A DNA stretch of 64,000 nt from Rhodospirillaceae bacterium (GTDB lineage Bacteria > Pseudomonadota > Alphaproteobacteria > Rhodospirillales > Rhodospirillaceae), in NCBI GenBank assembly GCA_029245025.1, contig JAQWQC010000006.1:620001-684000 (forward strand). The letters run 5' to 3'. Below are positions 56,361 through 64,000 of the stretch, one piece after another. Position 1 is the first letter of the stretch, and each line of letters starts with the position of its first letter. The notes under the pieces were generated by a model that saw only the letters and a program-made list of their open reading frames with translations, had not been told where the DNA came from and made no database searches. The translations under genes and the position numbers were made by a program.

Positions 56361-57770
56361 TTACCAAGAGAGCAAACTTTCTCCAAGGATCTTTCCAAAT
56401 GCCAACGCAGGTGTAAGAGAGAGTCCGCCGACGAAAGCGTTTCCGGATGTGCGACCAAAGCCAAGTACTTCTCCAGCAGCATACAAATTGGGAATGGCTT
56501 CACCTTTGGTGTTTAAAACGCGCAGTTGGTTGTCGACTTCTAATCCTTCTGGGCTGAGGACCGTAATACCCATGGCCTTAATGCCATAGAAGGGACCGTT
56601 CCCTATTTTTCTAATCAAGAAAAACTTATCCCAATCCTTATCTTCTTCTGCCTCAACCGCCGCGTTGTAGTCGGCAATCGTTTTCTCTAAGGCATCGACG
56701 GGCACATCAAGTTCTTTCGCCAAACCTGCAATAGTATCGGCTTTGACAAAGTTGGGGTGGTTGCCAAACTTGGCGCGATACACATCTGGCTCTAACAGGG
56801 TGATTGGTCCTGCATTCATCATAATGCCCTGGTCGAATACGATGTTCATGCGCATGCCGGGCTGTTCCAGGAGGGACCGCTCCCGGTAATCGATGCTCTG
56901 ATGATCTTCCTTCATGAACCTCTTGCCGTTCACGTCGACAAAGATCTCCCAGATGTTGCGGGCTTTTGGGGACAGCGCCAAAAATTCGCCCGAGGTTGGG
57001 TCGTTGGGATCTTCTAGATAACCAGCAAACGTGCAGAGAAACTTTTCTTTGCCGTCGATCTGTGCGTCCAACTCCTTGGCGGCGACAAGACCATCTCCAC
57101 GGGAGTACGGATTGCAATGGGAGCACAGCGGAATGTCTGGGTTGAGGTCGTTCCACAGGCTCGGTCCCGCTGCGTACCCGCCGCACGCGAGCACAATATT
57201 TTTGCCATGGAATGTTTTCTCGCCTTTTGGCGTATCAACTTTTACACCGGTCACTGCACCGCTGTCGTCAGCAATCAATCCAGTAAGTCGGTGTTTGAGA
57301 CGGAGGTCTATGTTGCCCGCGTTGACAAGTTGTTCGTGAATGGGGCGCAATGCGTCGAGGATCGAGATGGCTTGGTTGTCACCCCATAGATAACGCCGCG
57401 TGCTGTAAGCTTCGTGTGCCTCGCCAGCAACCGGTGTGCCGGCCGCTGGTTTGAAGCCGATGTCCATAAGCCAGTCTATGGTGTGGGCGGCATTATCAAC
57501 GAAGAGTCGCATTACGACAGGGTCGATATTGCCGTGGGCAACCCGTTGCGCATCTTCGTAGTGCTCATCTGCGGTGTCCTCAATGCCATTTTCTTTTTGC
57601 AGTCGAGTGCCCGCTGCAGCGATCTGTCCCGACGACCAATGCATCGTTCCCCCGATCCGATTGTCGGCTTCTATTTGTAGAACCTTGGCGCCCCGTTCCG
57701 CAGCCCGAATGGCCAATGGTAAACCGGCTGATCCGGCACCGACGCAAATAATATCCCAACGATCTGACAT
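56361..57770 (-). CDS. FAD-dependent oxidoreductase of the fumarate-reductase flavoprotein type
   Basis: 469 residues. The FAD fold is WDIICVGAGSAGLPLAIRAA then ERGAKVLQIEAD; the second contact is KNIVLACGGYAA. The C-terminal GEVLGFGRTSGNAFVGGLSL then TPALAFGKILGE is the flavoprotein family ending. The middle holds YYRERSLLEQPG-type text (DYRERSLLEQPGMRMNI). It resembles 3-ketosteroid dehydrogenase or soluble fumarate reductase relatives, substrate unknown. A 19-base inverted repeat lies 43 bases upstream of its start. Confidence 0.86.
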   Translation of the reverse strand: MSDRWDIICVGAGSAGLPLAIRAAERGAKVLQIEADNRIGGTMHWSSGQIAAAGTRLQKENGIEDTADEHYEDAQRVAHGNIDPVVMRLFVDNAAHTIDWLMDIGFKPAAGTPVAGEAHEAYSTRRYLWGDNQAISILDALRPIHEQLVNAGNIDLRLKHRLTGLIADDSGAVTGVKVDTPKGEKTFHGKNIVLACGGYAAGPSLWNDLNPDIPLCSHCNPYSRGDGLVAAKELDAQIDGKEKFLCTFAGYLEDPNDPTSGEFLALSPKARNIWEIFVDVNGKRFMKEDHQSIDYRERSLLEQPGMRMNIVFDQGIMMNAGPITLLEPDVYRAKFGNHPNFVKADTIAGLAKELDVPVDALEKTIADYNAAVEAEEDKDWDKFFLIRKIGNGPFYGIKAMGITVLSPEGLEVDNQLRVLNTKGEAIPNLYAAGEVLGFGRTSGNAFVGGLSLTPALAFGKILGESLLSW

Positions 57771-57812
57771 GGCGCTTCTCCCTAAATATAGCTAGAAATT
57801 AAATGCATTCTA

Positions 57813-57831
57813 CTGCGCATAGTATGCGTAG
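57813..57831. promoter_or_regulatory. Inverted repeat upstream of the flavoprotein gene
   Basis: CTGCGCATA-G-TATGCGTAG, nearly perfect nine-base arms. It lies in a 214-base intergenic stretch with AT-rich flanks. A possible repressor site for the flavoprotein gene; no regulator is adjacent. Confidence 0.4.
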
Positions 57832-57984
57832 ACCATAGTTCTGGTAATCGTAGAAAGGCAGAACAGAAGCCGTTGCTAGACGTAAGTTTAGGTAAAAAAT
57901 GTTGATTTTCGGATAGAAATCTCTGCCACCACTTCTTTGGTGCTAATAAATTCAAATGCGTAAAAATATTAAAAGGAGAATACC

Positions 57985-58137
57985 ATTCGGGAGCACAACA
58001 AGAGAACGAGGCGTAAATCTGGTCTGCCTGCGAAGATCTGCGCTACTTGTGGCCGGCCCTTCTCTTGGCGAAAAAAGTGGTCGAAGGTTTGGAATAAGGT
58101 GCGCTATTGCTCCAAAAGATGCAGGCCTAGTTCATGA
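57985..58137 (+). CDS. DUF2256 zinc-ribbon protein with apparent ATT start
   Basis: A 50-codon frame reading IREHNKRTRRKSGLPAKICA then TCGRPFSWRKKWSKVWNKVR and YCSKRCRPSS. The four cysteines (ICATCG and YCSKRC) and the PFSWRKKW core are the DUF2256 signature. No ATG, GTG or TTG exists between the upstream in-frame TAA and the first cysteine. The only well-placed start is ATT 57985, with AAGGAG ending six bases before it. An alternative is a frameshift from the ATG at 57956. Its TGA overlaps the next gene by four bases (ATGA). The partner photolyase genes support a true function, yet a lost start codon is possible. Confidence 0.6.
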   Translation: MREHNKRTRRKSGLPAKICATCGRPFSWRKKWSKVWNKVRYCSKRCRPSS

Positions 58138-59339
58138 GCGCTTATGAGATGTTCCCAGAACCTGAGATCGATGAGGGGGGAGTTAGATTCACACCAACGC
58201 GGCAGGCTGGGTTGGTTCGGTTAAAACAGTTTGCTGTGCATGCAGGCCGAAGATATGCCACACAGCGGAATTTTGACTTTGGGCCTGAGAAGCGAGGCAA
58301 TGTCTCAGCTCTATCGCCGTGGATACGCCATCGTATGATAACGGAGGAAGAGATACTCGCAGCAACACTTGCATATCATTCTGCGGACCGGGTGCAAAAA
58401 TTCGTTCAGGAGCTATTCTGGCGCACTTATTTTAAAGGGTGGCTAGAACAACACCCTAGTGTGTGGACGACCTACCAAGACGGATTAAGGGAAGCGCTGA
58501 ATGCTGGTGTCTGCAGTGCTGATTACGCCGATGCGATAGCTGGGCGCACTGGGATCGATTGTTTCGACTATTGGGCGCGGGAATTAGTGGAGACCGGGTA
58601 TTTGCACAACCATGCGAGGATGTGGTTCGCCTCTATATGGATATTTACGCTGCGTTTGCCGTGGGAGTTGGGCGCAGATTTTTTCTTGCGGCACCTTTTG
58701 GATGGAGACCCCGCGTCAAACACACTGAGTTGGCGGTGGATCGGTGGTTTGCACACGAAAGGGAAGATTTATCTAGCTTGTGCGGAAAACATCGCCAAAT
58801 ACACAGACGGAAGGTTCAATCCTCACCGTCAATTATCGACTTTTGCGGAGCCTTTGAGTGAGGCAGTTCTGCACCCCCTTATTAAGATGCAAACGGTTGA
58901 GCCATTTTCAGGAAAAAACACCCTGCTAGTCGTAACGGAAGAGGATTGTCAGATCGAAACAAAGCTACCTAATACCCCTGTAGCGCGTCTTGGATTGCTT
59001 GCTACAAAAGAGCTTTCACCGTTGGCTTTAGGAGACATGGTTAAAGCATTTGCTCGAGCTGGTGTTGAAGAGGCGTGTGGGACTGCTTCTTCGGATGCAA
59101 ATTGGACAGATCAGATCATTACTGCCGCTGAGGCCGCTGGAGCGGAAACTGTTGTGACAGCGTATGCCCCGGTTGGACCAGTTGCTCGGAAATTGGCTAC
59201 GCTTGGACCAACCGGCCTCAAAATACGCCGCATCCGGCGTGGCTATGACAACCTATTATGGCCACATTGCACGAAAGGCTTCTTCGGACTGAAAAAAAAG
59301 ATACCTAAGATTCTGAGTGAGCTTGGTATGGCGGCCTAA
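58134..59339 (+). CDS. Photolyase-like FAD-binding domain protein with C-terminal alpha/beta domain
   Basis: 401 residues. Residues 15-230 are the photolyase/cryptochrome FAD-binding helical domain: FTPTRQAGLVRLKQFAVHAG, RYATQRNFDFGPEKRGNVSA then LSPWIRHRMITEEEIL, RVQKFVQELFWRTYFKGWLE, LVETGYLHNHARMWFASIWI, and SNTLSWRWIGGLHTKGKIYL then ACAENIAKY. The usual N-terminal antenna domain is absent. A different C-terminal domain of about 130 residues follows (LLVVTEEDCQIE, RLGLLATKELSPLALGDMVK, ETVVTAYAPVGPVARKL, LLWPHCTKGFFGLKKKIP) and looks alpha/beta. Domain order is thus reversed relative to normal photolyases. It converges with the 4Fe-4S photolyase gene. Confidence 0.85.
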   Translation: MSAYEMFPEPEIDEGGVRFTPTRQAGLVRLKQFAVHAGRRYATQRNFDFGPEKRGNVSALSPWIRHRMITEEEILAATLAYHSADRVQKFVQELFWRTYFKGWLEQHPSVWTTYQDGLREALNAGVCSADYADAIAGRTGIDCFDYWARELVETGYLHNHARMWFASIWIFTLRLPWELGADFFLRHLLDGDPASNTLSWRWIGGLHTKGKIYLACAENIAKYTDGRFNPHRQLSTFAEPLSEAVLHPLIKMQTVEPFSGKNTLLVVTEEDCQIETKLPNTPVARLGLLATKELSPLALGDMVKAFARAGVEEACGTASSDANWTDQIITAAEAAGAETVVTAYAPVGPVARKLATLGPTGLKIRRIRRGYDNLLWPHCTKGFFGLKKKIPKILSELGMAA

Positions 59340-60868
59340 AGCGCGTTCAGCACGTTTAGAGCGGTCGCACGATACTCCAACTTCTTTTGATCATCCATCC
59401 TGTCCCACATTTTGTATGCACGCCTAAGGCGGTGGTTTCCCCGCAATTTTTCTTCATTGCGAATTAGGAAATCCCAATAAAGCGAGTTAAATGGGCAGGC
59501 TTCAGGGCCGATTTTCTGCTTAACGTCATACATACATCCCCTACAGTGATCCGACATCTTGTTGATATAATTTCCGCTGGCCGCGTAGGGTTTAGAACTT
59601 AAAAACCCACCATCGGCAAACTGGCTCATACCTATCACATTAGGCGCTTCCACCCATTCATAAGCATCCGCATAAACTGCGAGATACCATTCATGCACCT
59701 GATAGGGATTAATACCCGCCAGCATGGCGAAGTTGCCAGTAATCATTAAGCGCTGAATGTGGTGGGCATAAGCTTCGTCGCGCGTCTGCTTTATGGCTGC
59801 TGCCATGCAGGCCATATCTGTGTCAGCAGTCCAGTAAAAGTCAGGCAAGTCGCGCGTCGCCTCAAGGAAGTTTTGTTCTGTGTAACCAGGCATTTTTAAC
59901 CAGTAGATTCCGCGAATATATTCTCTCCATCCGATGATTTGGCGGATATAGCCCTCTACTGCATTCAACGGAGCATGACCGCTGTAATATGACAGCTCAA
60001 CCTTTTGGCAAACCTCCAGTGGGTTCAAGAGGCCAGCATTAATATACTGCGCCAGAACTGAGTGATAGAGGAACGGTTCCCCCTCTAACATCGCGTCTTG
60101 ATAGTCACCGAAATTAGGCAAAGAGTGATCTATGAATTGGTCTAACGCCTTCATAGCGTCGGTGCGTGTGACAGAAAACCAAAAGGACTCCAGAGAGCCG
60201 AAATTCTTGCCGAGGCGAGACCCAACGAGGCTTAGAACCTCTTTGGTGGTGGAATCCGGCATGGAGCGGTATGGGCCAGGCGCATGCAGATCACCCTTGG
60301 GTGGCTTGCGATTATCGCTGTCATAGTTCCATCTACCGCCTTCTGGCTTGTTGCCGTCCATCAATAGCCCAGTTTTGCGGCGCATCTCGCGGTAGAAATA
60401 TTCCATCCGCAACTGGTTGCGCCCCTTGGCCCACCCACGGAACTCTTGATGGCTACAAATGAACCGATCGTCTTCTAGTATTTGTATTTCGCTATCATTA
60501 TTTTTTGCCCAGTCTAAGAATGCCGCTTTTAGGCGATACTCTGCGGGTTCAGTGAGAAGAACGCGTTTGGCAGGGCTTTCTTTCAAGGCCCGTGCGACCT
60601 CGCCGCACAAACTATTAGTATTCCCCGGATCATCTAACTTCACATAACGCAATCTCCATCCCCTCTTCGCCAGTTCAGATCCAAAATGACGCATCGCGGA
60701 AAACAAAAACGCAACTTTCTTTTTATGATGCGGGACGAATTCCATTTCCTCCGTTACTTCAGCCATTAAAACTGTATCGCTGGCGGGGTTCCCTGCGCGA
60801 AGTGACGTAACATTTAAGGTCAGGTGATTTCCTAAGATAAGTATCAAGCTACGATGGTGGTGCACCAA
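59336..60868 (-). CDS. Bacterial 4Fe-4S photolyase/cryptochrome (FeS-BCP, PhrB/CryB type)
   Basis: 510 residues. N-terminal alpha/beta domain: RSLILILGNHLTLNVTSLRA and the antenna-region text through LTEPAEYRLKAAFLDW. The FAD domain holds SYYSGHAPLNAVEGYIRQII then GWREYIRGIYW, HHIQRLMITGNFAMLAGINP then YQVHEWYLAVYADAYEWVE and GGFLSSKPYAASGNYINKMS. Cys354, Cys442, Cys445 and Cys458 match the four [4Fe-4S] ligands of Agrobacterium PhrB (350, 438, 441, 454) at a constant offset of four. Likely repairs (6-4) photoproducts or senses light. It stands on the opposite strand from its putative partner genes. Confidence 0.93.
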   Translation of the reverse strand: MVHHHRSLILILGNHLTLNVTSLRAGNPASDTVLMAEVTEEMEFVPHHKKKVAFLFSAMRHFGSELAKRGWRLRYVKLDDPGNTNSLCGEVARALKESPAKRVLLTEPAEYRLKAAFLDWAKNNDSEIQILEDDRFICSHQEFRGWAKGRNQLRMEYFYREMRRKTGLLMDGNKPEGGRWNYDSDNRKPPKGDLHAPGPYRSMPDSTTKEVLSLVGSRLGKNFGSLESFWFSVTRTDAMKALDQFIDHSLPNFGDYQDAMLEGEPFLYHSVLAQYINAGLLNPLEVCQKVELSYYSGHAPLNAVEGYIRQIIGWREYIRGIYWLKMPGYTEQNFLEATRDLPDFYWTADTDMACMAAAIKQTRDEAYAHHIQRLMITGNFAMLAGINPYQVHEWYLAVYADAYEWVEAPNVIGMSQFADGGFLSSKPYAASGNYINKMSDHCRGCMYDVKQKIGPEACPFNSLYWDFLIRNEEKLRGNHRLRRAYKMWDRMDDQKKLEYRATALNVLNAL

Positions 60869-60930
60869 ATATTTCCTCTAAATTTCACCATAGAGATGAC
60901 ATTGTTTTTTTTATCTGGACCGTTGTATTC

Positions 60931-60960
60931 CCAATTTCACATACTCATGTCTTAAATTGG
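60931..60960. promoter_or_regulatory. Inverted repeat ahead of the 4Fe-4S photolyase gene
   Basis: CCAATTT and AAATTGG arms separated by 16 bases, 63 bases upstream of the photolyase start at 60868. It may be an operator or part of the promoter; no known consensus is matched. Confidence 0.3.
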
Positions 60961-61080
60961 TAACTGGCCCAATGGCCCTAAAAGTTTGTGTGCGCAATGG
61001 ATTAAACGGACTTCTTGTTTACACGTAGTAAGACCGATAAGCAGTCTATATTGGATGGGCATGAAGCCTAAAGTAACATT

Positions 61081-61338
61081 ATGTTTGGTAAGCTTATGAG
61101 TAAGAAGTCTCGTGAACATCGTGAACATGAACTAATTAGTGAAATAGAGACATATCTTGATGAGCCAATGGGCGTCACAGATTCTCGGCAGAGAGAATAT
61201 GAGGCCAACAAACGTTACTATATAGCTTACTCTGGTCGCTCTTTCGCATTTAATGAATGTAGCGAAACCAAGCAAGATGAGCGCCTTGATGAGCTGGAGG
61301 AAATCCTAGCTGTCTTTACGGGTATTTGTGAAAAATGA
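61081..61338 (+). CDS. Hypothetical 85-residue charged protein
   Basis: Starts ATG 61081 (MFGKLMSKKSREHREHELIS) or five codons later. It is rich in Glu, Arg and Lys, with helix-forming segments (EIETYLDEPMGVTDSRQREY, DERLDELEEILAVFTGICEK) and one central YYIAYSGRSFAFNECS part. No signal peptide, domain or family is recognised and the ribosome-binding site is poor. It could be real or chance. Confidence 0.4.
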   Translation: MFGKLMSKKSREHREHELISEIETYLDEPMGVTDSRQREYEANKRYYIAYSGRSFAFNECSETKQDERLDELEEILAVFTGICEK

Positions 61339-61350
61339 GACAAGATGTGA

Positions 61351-61658
61351 GTTCCAAAACTAAGGTGTCTTAGCCCCGGTGAATCTGGCCGCCGCCTGGA
61401 GGAGAGCGCTAACGGTAGTACCGTTCACGGCTCTGAAGCGTTTTATTTGCCCTTGGTGGCGGAGTTCGTGATGGGAAGGTGTATGGCTAGTGGCCAAGTT
61501 TAAAGGTGAACAAATTGCGCGAAGGTGATCTCCGTATCACGACAGAATATCGGCAGGTCATTAATGAGATTCCTACAAATCGAAGAGGTGAGGTATCCCC
61601 TGAGAAGGTTTTCCCCTCTCTGGAGTATAGGCGGGTTCGATTTAACCGGTCACTTTAG
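61351..61658 (+). pseudogene. C-terminal remnant of a DUF1501 protein
   Basis: The end of the DUF1501 (sulfatase-like) fold is readable across frames: PGESGRRLEESANGSTVHGS, then a shift, VLFALGGGVRDGKVYG, TAG (61488), then in frame WPSLKVNKLREGDLRITTEY then RQVINEIPTNRRGEVSPEKV and FPSL, ending at TAG 61656. It matches the usual 'FGRR-EN-GTDHG', 'GGGV-GGKVYG-WP' and 'DLA-TTD-R-V' landmarks. One frameshift, one nonsense codon and loss of the first 300 or so residues leave it non-functional. Confidence 0.75.
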
Positions 61659-61729
61659 TTTTGTTTGCCGCGCTCAAAGGTAACCCACCCCATCAGCGGC
61701 GCGACGAGTAAGTTAATAAGGATTGCCCT

Positions 61730-62965
61730 ATGAAATTCTTAAAAAACGCTTCTTCCCAGACAGCAACAACACGTCGTAAGGCGTTGATCACTGGTGTAGG
61801 TCTGGCTGCTACGGCTGGGGTTATCGATAGCGCCAAGGCTCAAGTGGGCCTCGCAAAGGACACGGCGCCAATGTATCCGCCAGTTGCGCCAGGCATAGAT
61901 CCAAGCGGACGCAAAGTGGAGCCTTATAAGGCGGCGTGTGTTCAGTCCGCCGCAATCCCAACTTTTAATCAAGACGGAAAATTTCTTCCCGAAATGCTGG
62001 AGCGCAACCTACAAAATATGATCGCTCTCGTGAAACAGAGCACTGAAGATCATGGCGCGCGTCTGATGTGTTTTCCTGAGTTTGGCCTGCAAATTCCAAG
62101 TGGCCCGTTACGCGCGGAACAGTGGATGCCTGGCACGATTGTGGCAGACGGCCCTGAGCTAGAGCGCATAGGCCGGGCGGCTCAGGACGCAAATGCTTTC
62201 GTCGCATTTAATGGCATAGAGCGCATAAATGCATTTCCGGGACGCTATTTTCTGTCTGGCATGATTGTGGGGCCCTCTGGTGATTTGGTCCTCAACTACC
62301 GAAAGCTCACAAGCCTTAGCAACAAAACGCGACCTGGCGATGTGTTGTCTGAATGGCTCGGCCATTTTGGTGAAGAAAGTTTATTTCCTGTCGTAGATAC
62401 GGAGATAGGCAGGTTGGCCTGCGTGATTGCGGCGGACATGTATGTGCCCGAAGTGATGAGAGGCATGGTCCTCAGGGGAGGCGCTGAGGTCATTATGAAC
62501 CCGACTGCTTCAGCAGCTCTTCCCGAAGAAAACAATTTTGATATTCCAATCGTGACCACAATGGCCCGCCGAGTTAGGGCGTATGAAAATTTAGCCTTTA
62601 TTTTGTTGTCAAACCTTGGACCCTATGGGAATGACCCGCAGCCGCCACATTCCCGCAAACAGCCGTCACAAATTATAGACTTTAAGGGCAACATGTTGGC
62701 CGGTAGTCAAACGGGTGGACAAGAAATCGTGACGGCGACAATCGATATCAACGCGCAGAGAAAGGCGCGGACGGCCTTGGGCAGCGGAAACCTCCTGGCC
62801 GCACTTCAAACACCGCTATACAGGCAAACCTATGAGGCCGATTTCGCTCCGGTAGATGGGCTAGAGGAGAGCCCCATTCAAGAGACACCTGAACACAATA
62901 ACCTGTTGCGCCAAACGATCGGCCAACTTGTCGAGCGCGGAACCTTGGTTGCTCCGGGTTTGTAG
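61730..62965 (+). CDS. Nitrilase-fold protein with Ala at the catalytic Cys position
   Basis: 411 residues. The N-terminus TATTRRKALITGVGLAATAG then VIDSAKA is an export signal with a twin-arginine pair. Two nitrilase triad members are present: Glu117 (MCFPEFGLQ) and Lys192 (LNYRKLTSL). At the third position the sequence reads RLACVIAADMYVPEVMRGMV, so the family's I-C-x-D is I-A-A-D and residue 234 is Ala. Cys231 lies three residues earlier. The GGAEVIMNPTA strand is typical. It may be inactive, use the displaced Cys, or have a binding role. A good ribosome-binding site (AAGGA) precedes ATG 61730. Confidence 0.82.
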   Translation: MKFLKNASSQTATTRRKALITGVGLAATAGVIDSAKAQVGLAKDTAPMYPPVAPGIDPSGRKVEPYKAACVQSAAIPTFNQDGKFLPEMLERNLQNMIALVKQSTEDHGARLMCFPEFGLQIPSGPLRAEQWMPGTIVADGPELERIGRAAQDANAFVAFNGIERINAFPGRYFLSGMIVGPSGDLVLNYRKLTSLSNKTRPGDVLSEWLGHFGEESLFPVVDTEIGRLACVIAADMYVPEVMRGMVLRGGAEVIMNPTASAALPEENNFDIPIVTTMARRVRAYENLAFILLSNLGPYGNDPQPPHSRKQPSQIIDFKGNMLAGSQTGGQEIVTATIDINAQRKARTALGSGNLLAALQTPLYRQTYEADFAPVDGLEESPIQETPEHNNLLRQTIGQLVERGTLVAPGL

Positions 62966-63096
62966 GATTGGGGGCTCATCATAAGAATATTGGGGAATGA
63001 GGATGAATTCAGGTTGGTTTGGGCATCTGTTCCGTTGTCTGGAGGAGCATTATAACTTAGGGTTAATCAGGGAAGGCTGAAAAACCGGGGGCAGCG

Positions 63097-64000
63097 TTGC
63101 GTAAGCTAGGACTGATTCTCTTATGTAAGTGTTTAATACTGGCTGTGTTGCCTTCGGCGGCACAAGATTTGCCAGCAATTCCTTTCGTAGCGGAAGATAC
63201 CCATCTCGGCGTCGCGTCTTGTGCCGGATCAAGCTGCCATGGCGCGTTAGAGCCCTGGACGAACTCTACAGTTCTGCAGAACGAGTACATTATTTGGGAA
63301 GAGCAGGATCCTCATTCTGGCGCGTACAAAACGCTACTCACAGATGAGTCTCAACGGATTGCAACTAACCTTGGCTTAGGACGTGCGGAAGAGGCTGACC
63401 TATGCCTTGACTGTCACGCGGACAATGTTCCTGTCGAACGGCGAGCCAAAGGCTTTCAAATATCAGACGGAGTCGGCTGCGAGGCCTGTCACGGCGGAGC
63501 AGTGAACTGGTTGGGCCAACACATTTCCGGTGACGCCAACCACAAAGCAAATCTAGCGGCTGGATTATATCCCAGCGAGAATCCTGTAGCTCGAGCCAAG
63601 CTATGCTTGTCCTGCCACTTTGGAACCAAAGATCGGTTTGTAACCCACCGAATTATGGGGGCGGGCCACCCTCGGATGGCCTTTGAGTTGGATACGTATA
63701 CTTGGACTCAGCCAGCTCATGTAGTGGTTGATGATGACTACTGGGCAAGAAAGGGCACCATTCCAAGCGTTCAAGTTTGGGCGTTGGGCCAAGTCGTAGC
63801 CGTCGACTCTCTTCTTGACGCTATGCTGGACCCAAACCGCAACACCGATGGTATTTTCCCTGAGTTGGTCTTTTTTGATTGCTACGCCTGTCATCATCCA
63901 CTGTCGAATATTCGGTGGGCGCCGCGCGATAGCCATGAGATTGGCCCTGGTATCCCGCGTATTTACGACGCAAACATCATCATGATGAAGGTTCTATTGC
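63097..64000 (+). CDS. Multihaem cytochrome c, 3' end beyond window
   Basis: At least 301 residues from TTG 63097; the frame is open from the in-frame TAA at 63064 to the window edge. A signal peptide is clear (RKLGLILLCKCLILAVLPSA then AQD). Five haem-attachment motifs are visible: CX4CH at 42-48 (SCAGSSCHG), then CLDCH (103), CEACH (128), CLSCH (170) and CYACH (262). The SCAxSxCHG opening resembles cytochromes of the c554-like multihaem group. Likely a periplasmic electron carrier or reductase subunit. No ATG/GTG exists upstream, and GGGGG sits five bases before the TTG. Confidence 0.88.
   Translation, partial: MRKLGLILLCKCLILAVLPSAAQDLPAIPFVAEDTHLGVASCAGSSCHGALEPWTNSTVLQNEYIIWEEQDPHSGAYKTLLTDESQRIATNLGLGRAEEADLCLDCHADNVPVERRAKGFQISDGVGCEACHGGAVNWLGQHISGDANHKANLAAGLYPSENPVARAKLCLSCHFGTKDRFVTHRIMGAGHPRMAFELDTYTWTQPAHVVVDDDYWARKGTIPSVQVWALGQVVAVDSLLDAMLDPNRNTDGIFPELVFFDCYACHHPLSNIRWAPRDSHEIGPGIPRIYDANIIMMKVLL

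Noticed and set aside
61081-61338. Possible toxin or antitoxin
   Set aside because: No partner gene or recognised motif; it is kept only as a low-confidence hypothetical protein.

Overview
The window looks like a chromosomal piece of a marine-type alphaproteobacterium, probably near Rhodospirillales. The evidence is the gene order (trmD-rplS-leuCDB, sdhCDAB, mdh-sucCD, sucAB-lpd), the moderate GC content, and several small gene families typical of that class. There is no phage, insertion sequence, CRISPR array, tRNA or rRNA that I can recognise. Functional assignments come from reading motifs, not from database searches.

Layout. 1-6 kb: 3' part of trmD, rplS, the leucine genes leuC, a 65-aa protein, leuD and leuB, an Mpo1-like membrane protein, and asd. 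6-12 kb: a broken CheY-like gene, a CitE-type lyase, a luciferase-like monooxygenase and a VOC protein, then a leftward trio (methyltransferase, 118-aa protein, GPH-type sugar transporter). 12-17.7 kb: decayed ORFs around an intact sdhCDAB operon, then a decayed patch and a lipoprotein. 18-33.7 kb: zapE, a ChaN-like lipoprotein, the TCA genes mdh, sucC, sucD, sucA, sucB and lpd, with a TonB receptor, a metallo-hydrolase, a broken DUF6524 gene and an isochorismatase inserted between them. 34-42 kb: a glycosyltransferase, two tandem peptide-type ABC binding proteins without a transporter, an outer-membrane barrel and a DUF6502-DUF5666 pair behind two identical palindromes. 42-52.5 kb: mnmC, a tandem alpha/beta-hydrolase protein lacking both nucleophiles, a CurA-like reductase, an AI-2E family permease, a broken prolyl-tRNA deacylase, and a cupin-TRAP transporter operon. 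52.5-64 kb: DUF6702 and M1 peptidase, methyltransferase, flavoprotein, a photolyase cassette (DUF2256, an FAD-domain photolyase relative, a 4Fe-4S photolyase), a DUF1501 remnant, a nitrilase-fold protein without its cysteine, and a multihaem cytochrome c running off the end.

Together the intact genes encode almost the whole second half of the TCA cycle (2-oxoglutarate dehydrogenase, succinyl-CoA synthetase, succinate dehydrogenase, malate dehydrogenase), leucine and aspartate-family amino-acid synthesis, and uptake systems for organic solutes.

The most striking feature is decay. The gaps between intact genes hold eight or nine clearly readable gene remnants, interrupted by single in-frame TAA, TGA or TAG codons or by frameshifts, with the family signature continuing past the lesion. 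Intact housekeeping genes sit directly beside them. The lineage therefore seems to be losing genes now. Other points worth testing are the paired GTGGGAA-N3-TTCCCAC operators, the photolyase cassette with an apparent ATT start codon, and two enzyme-fold proteins whose catalytic nucleophile has been replaced.
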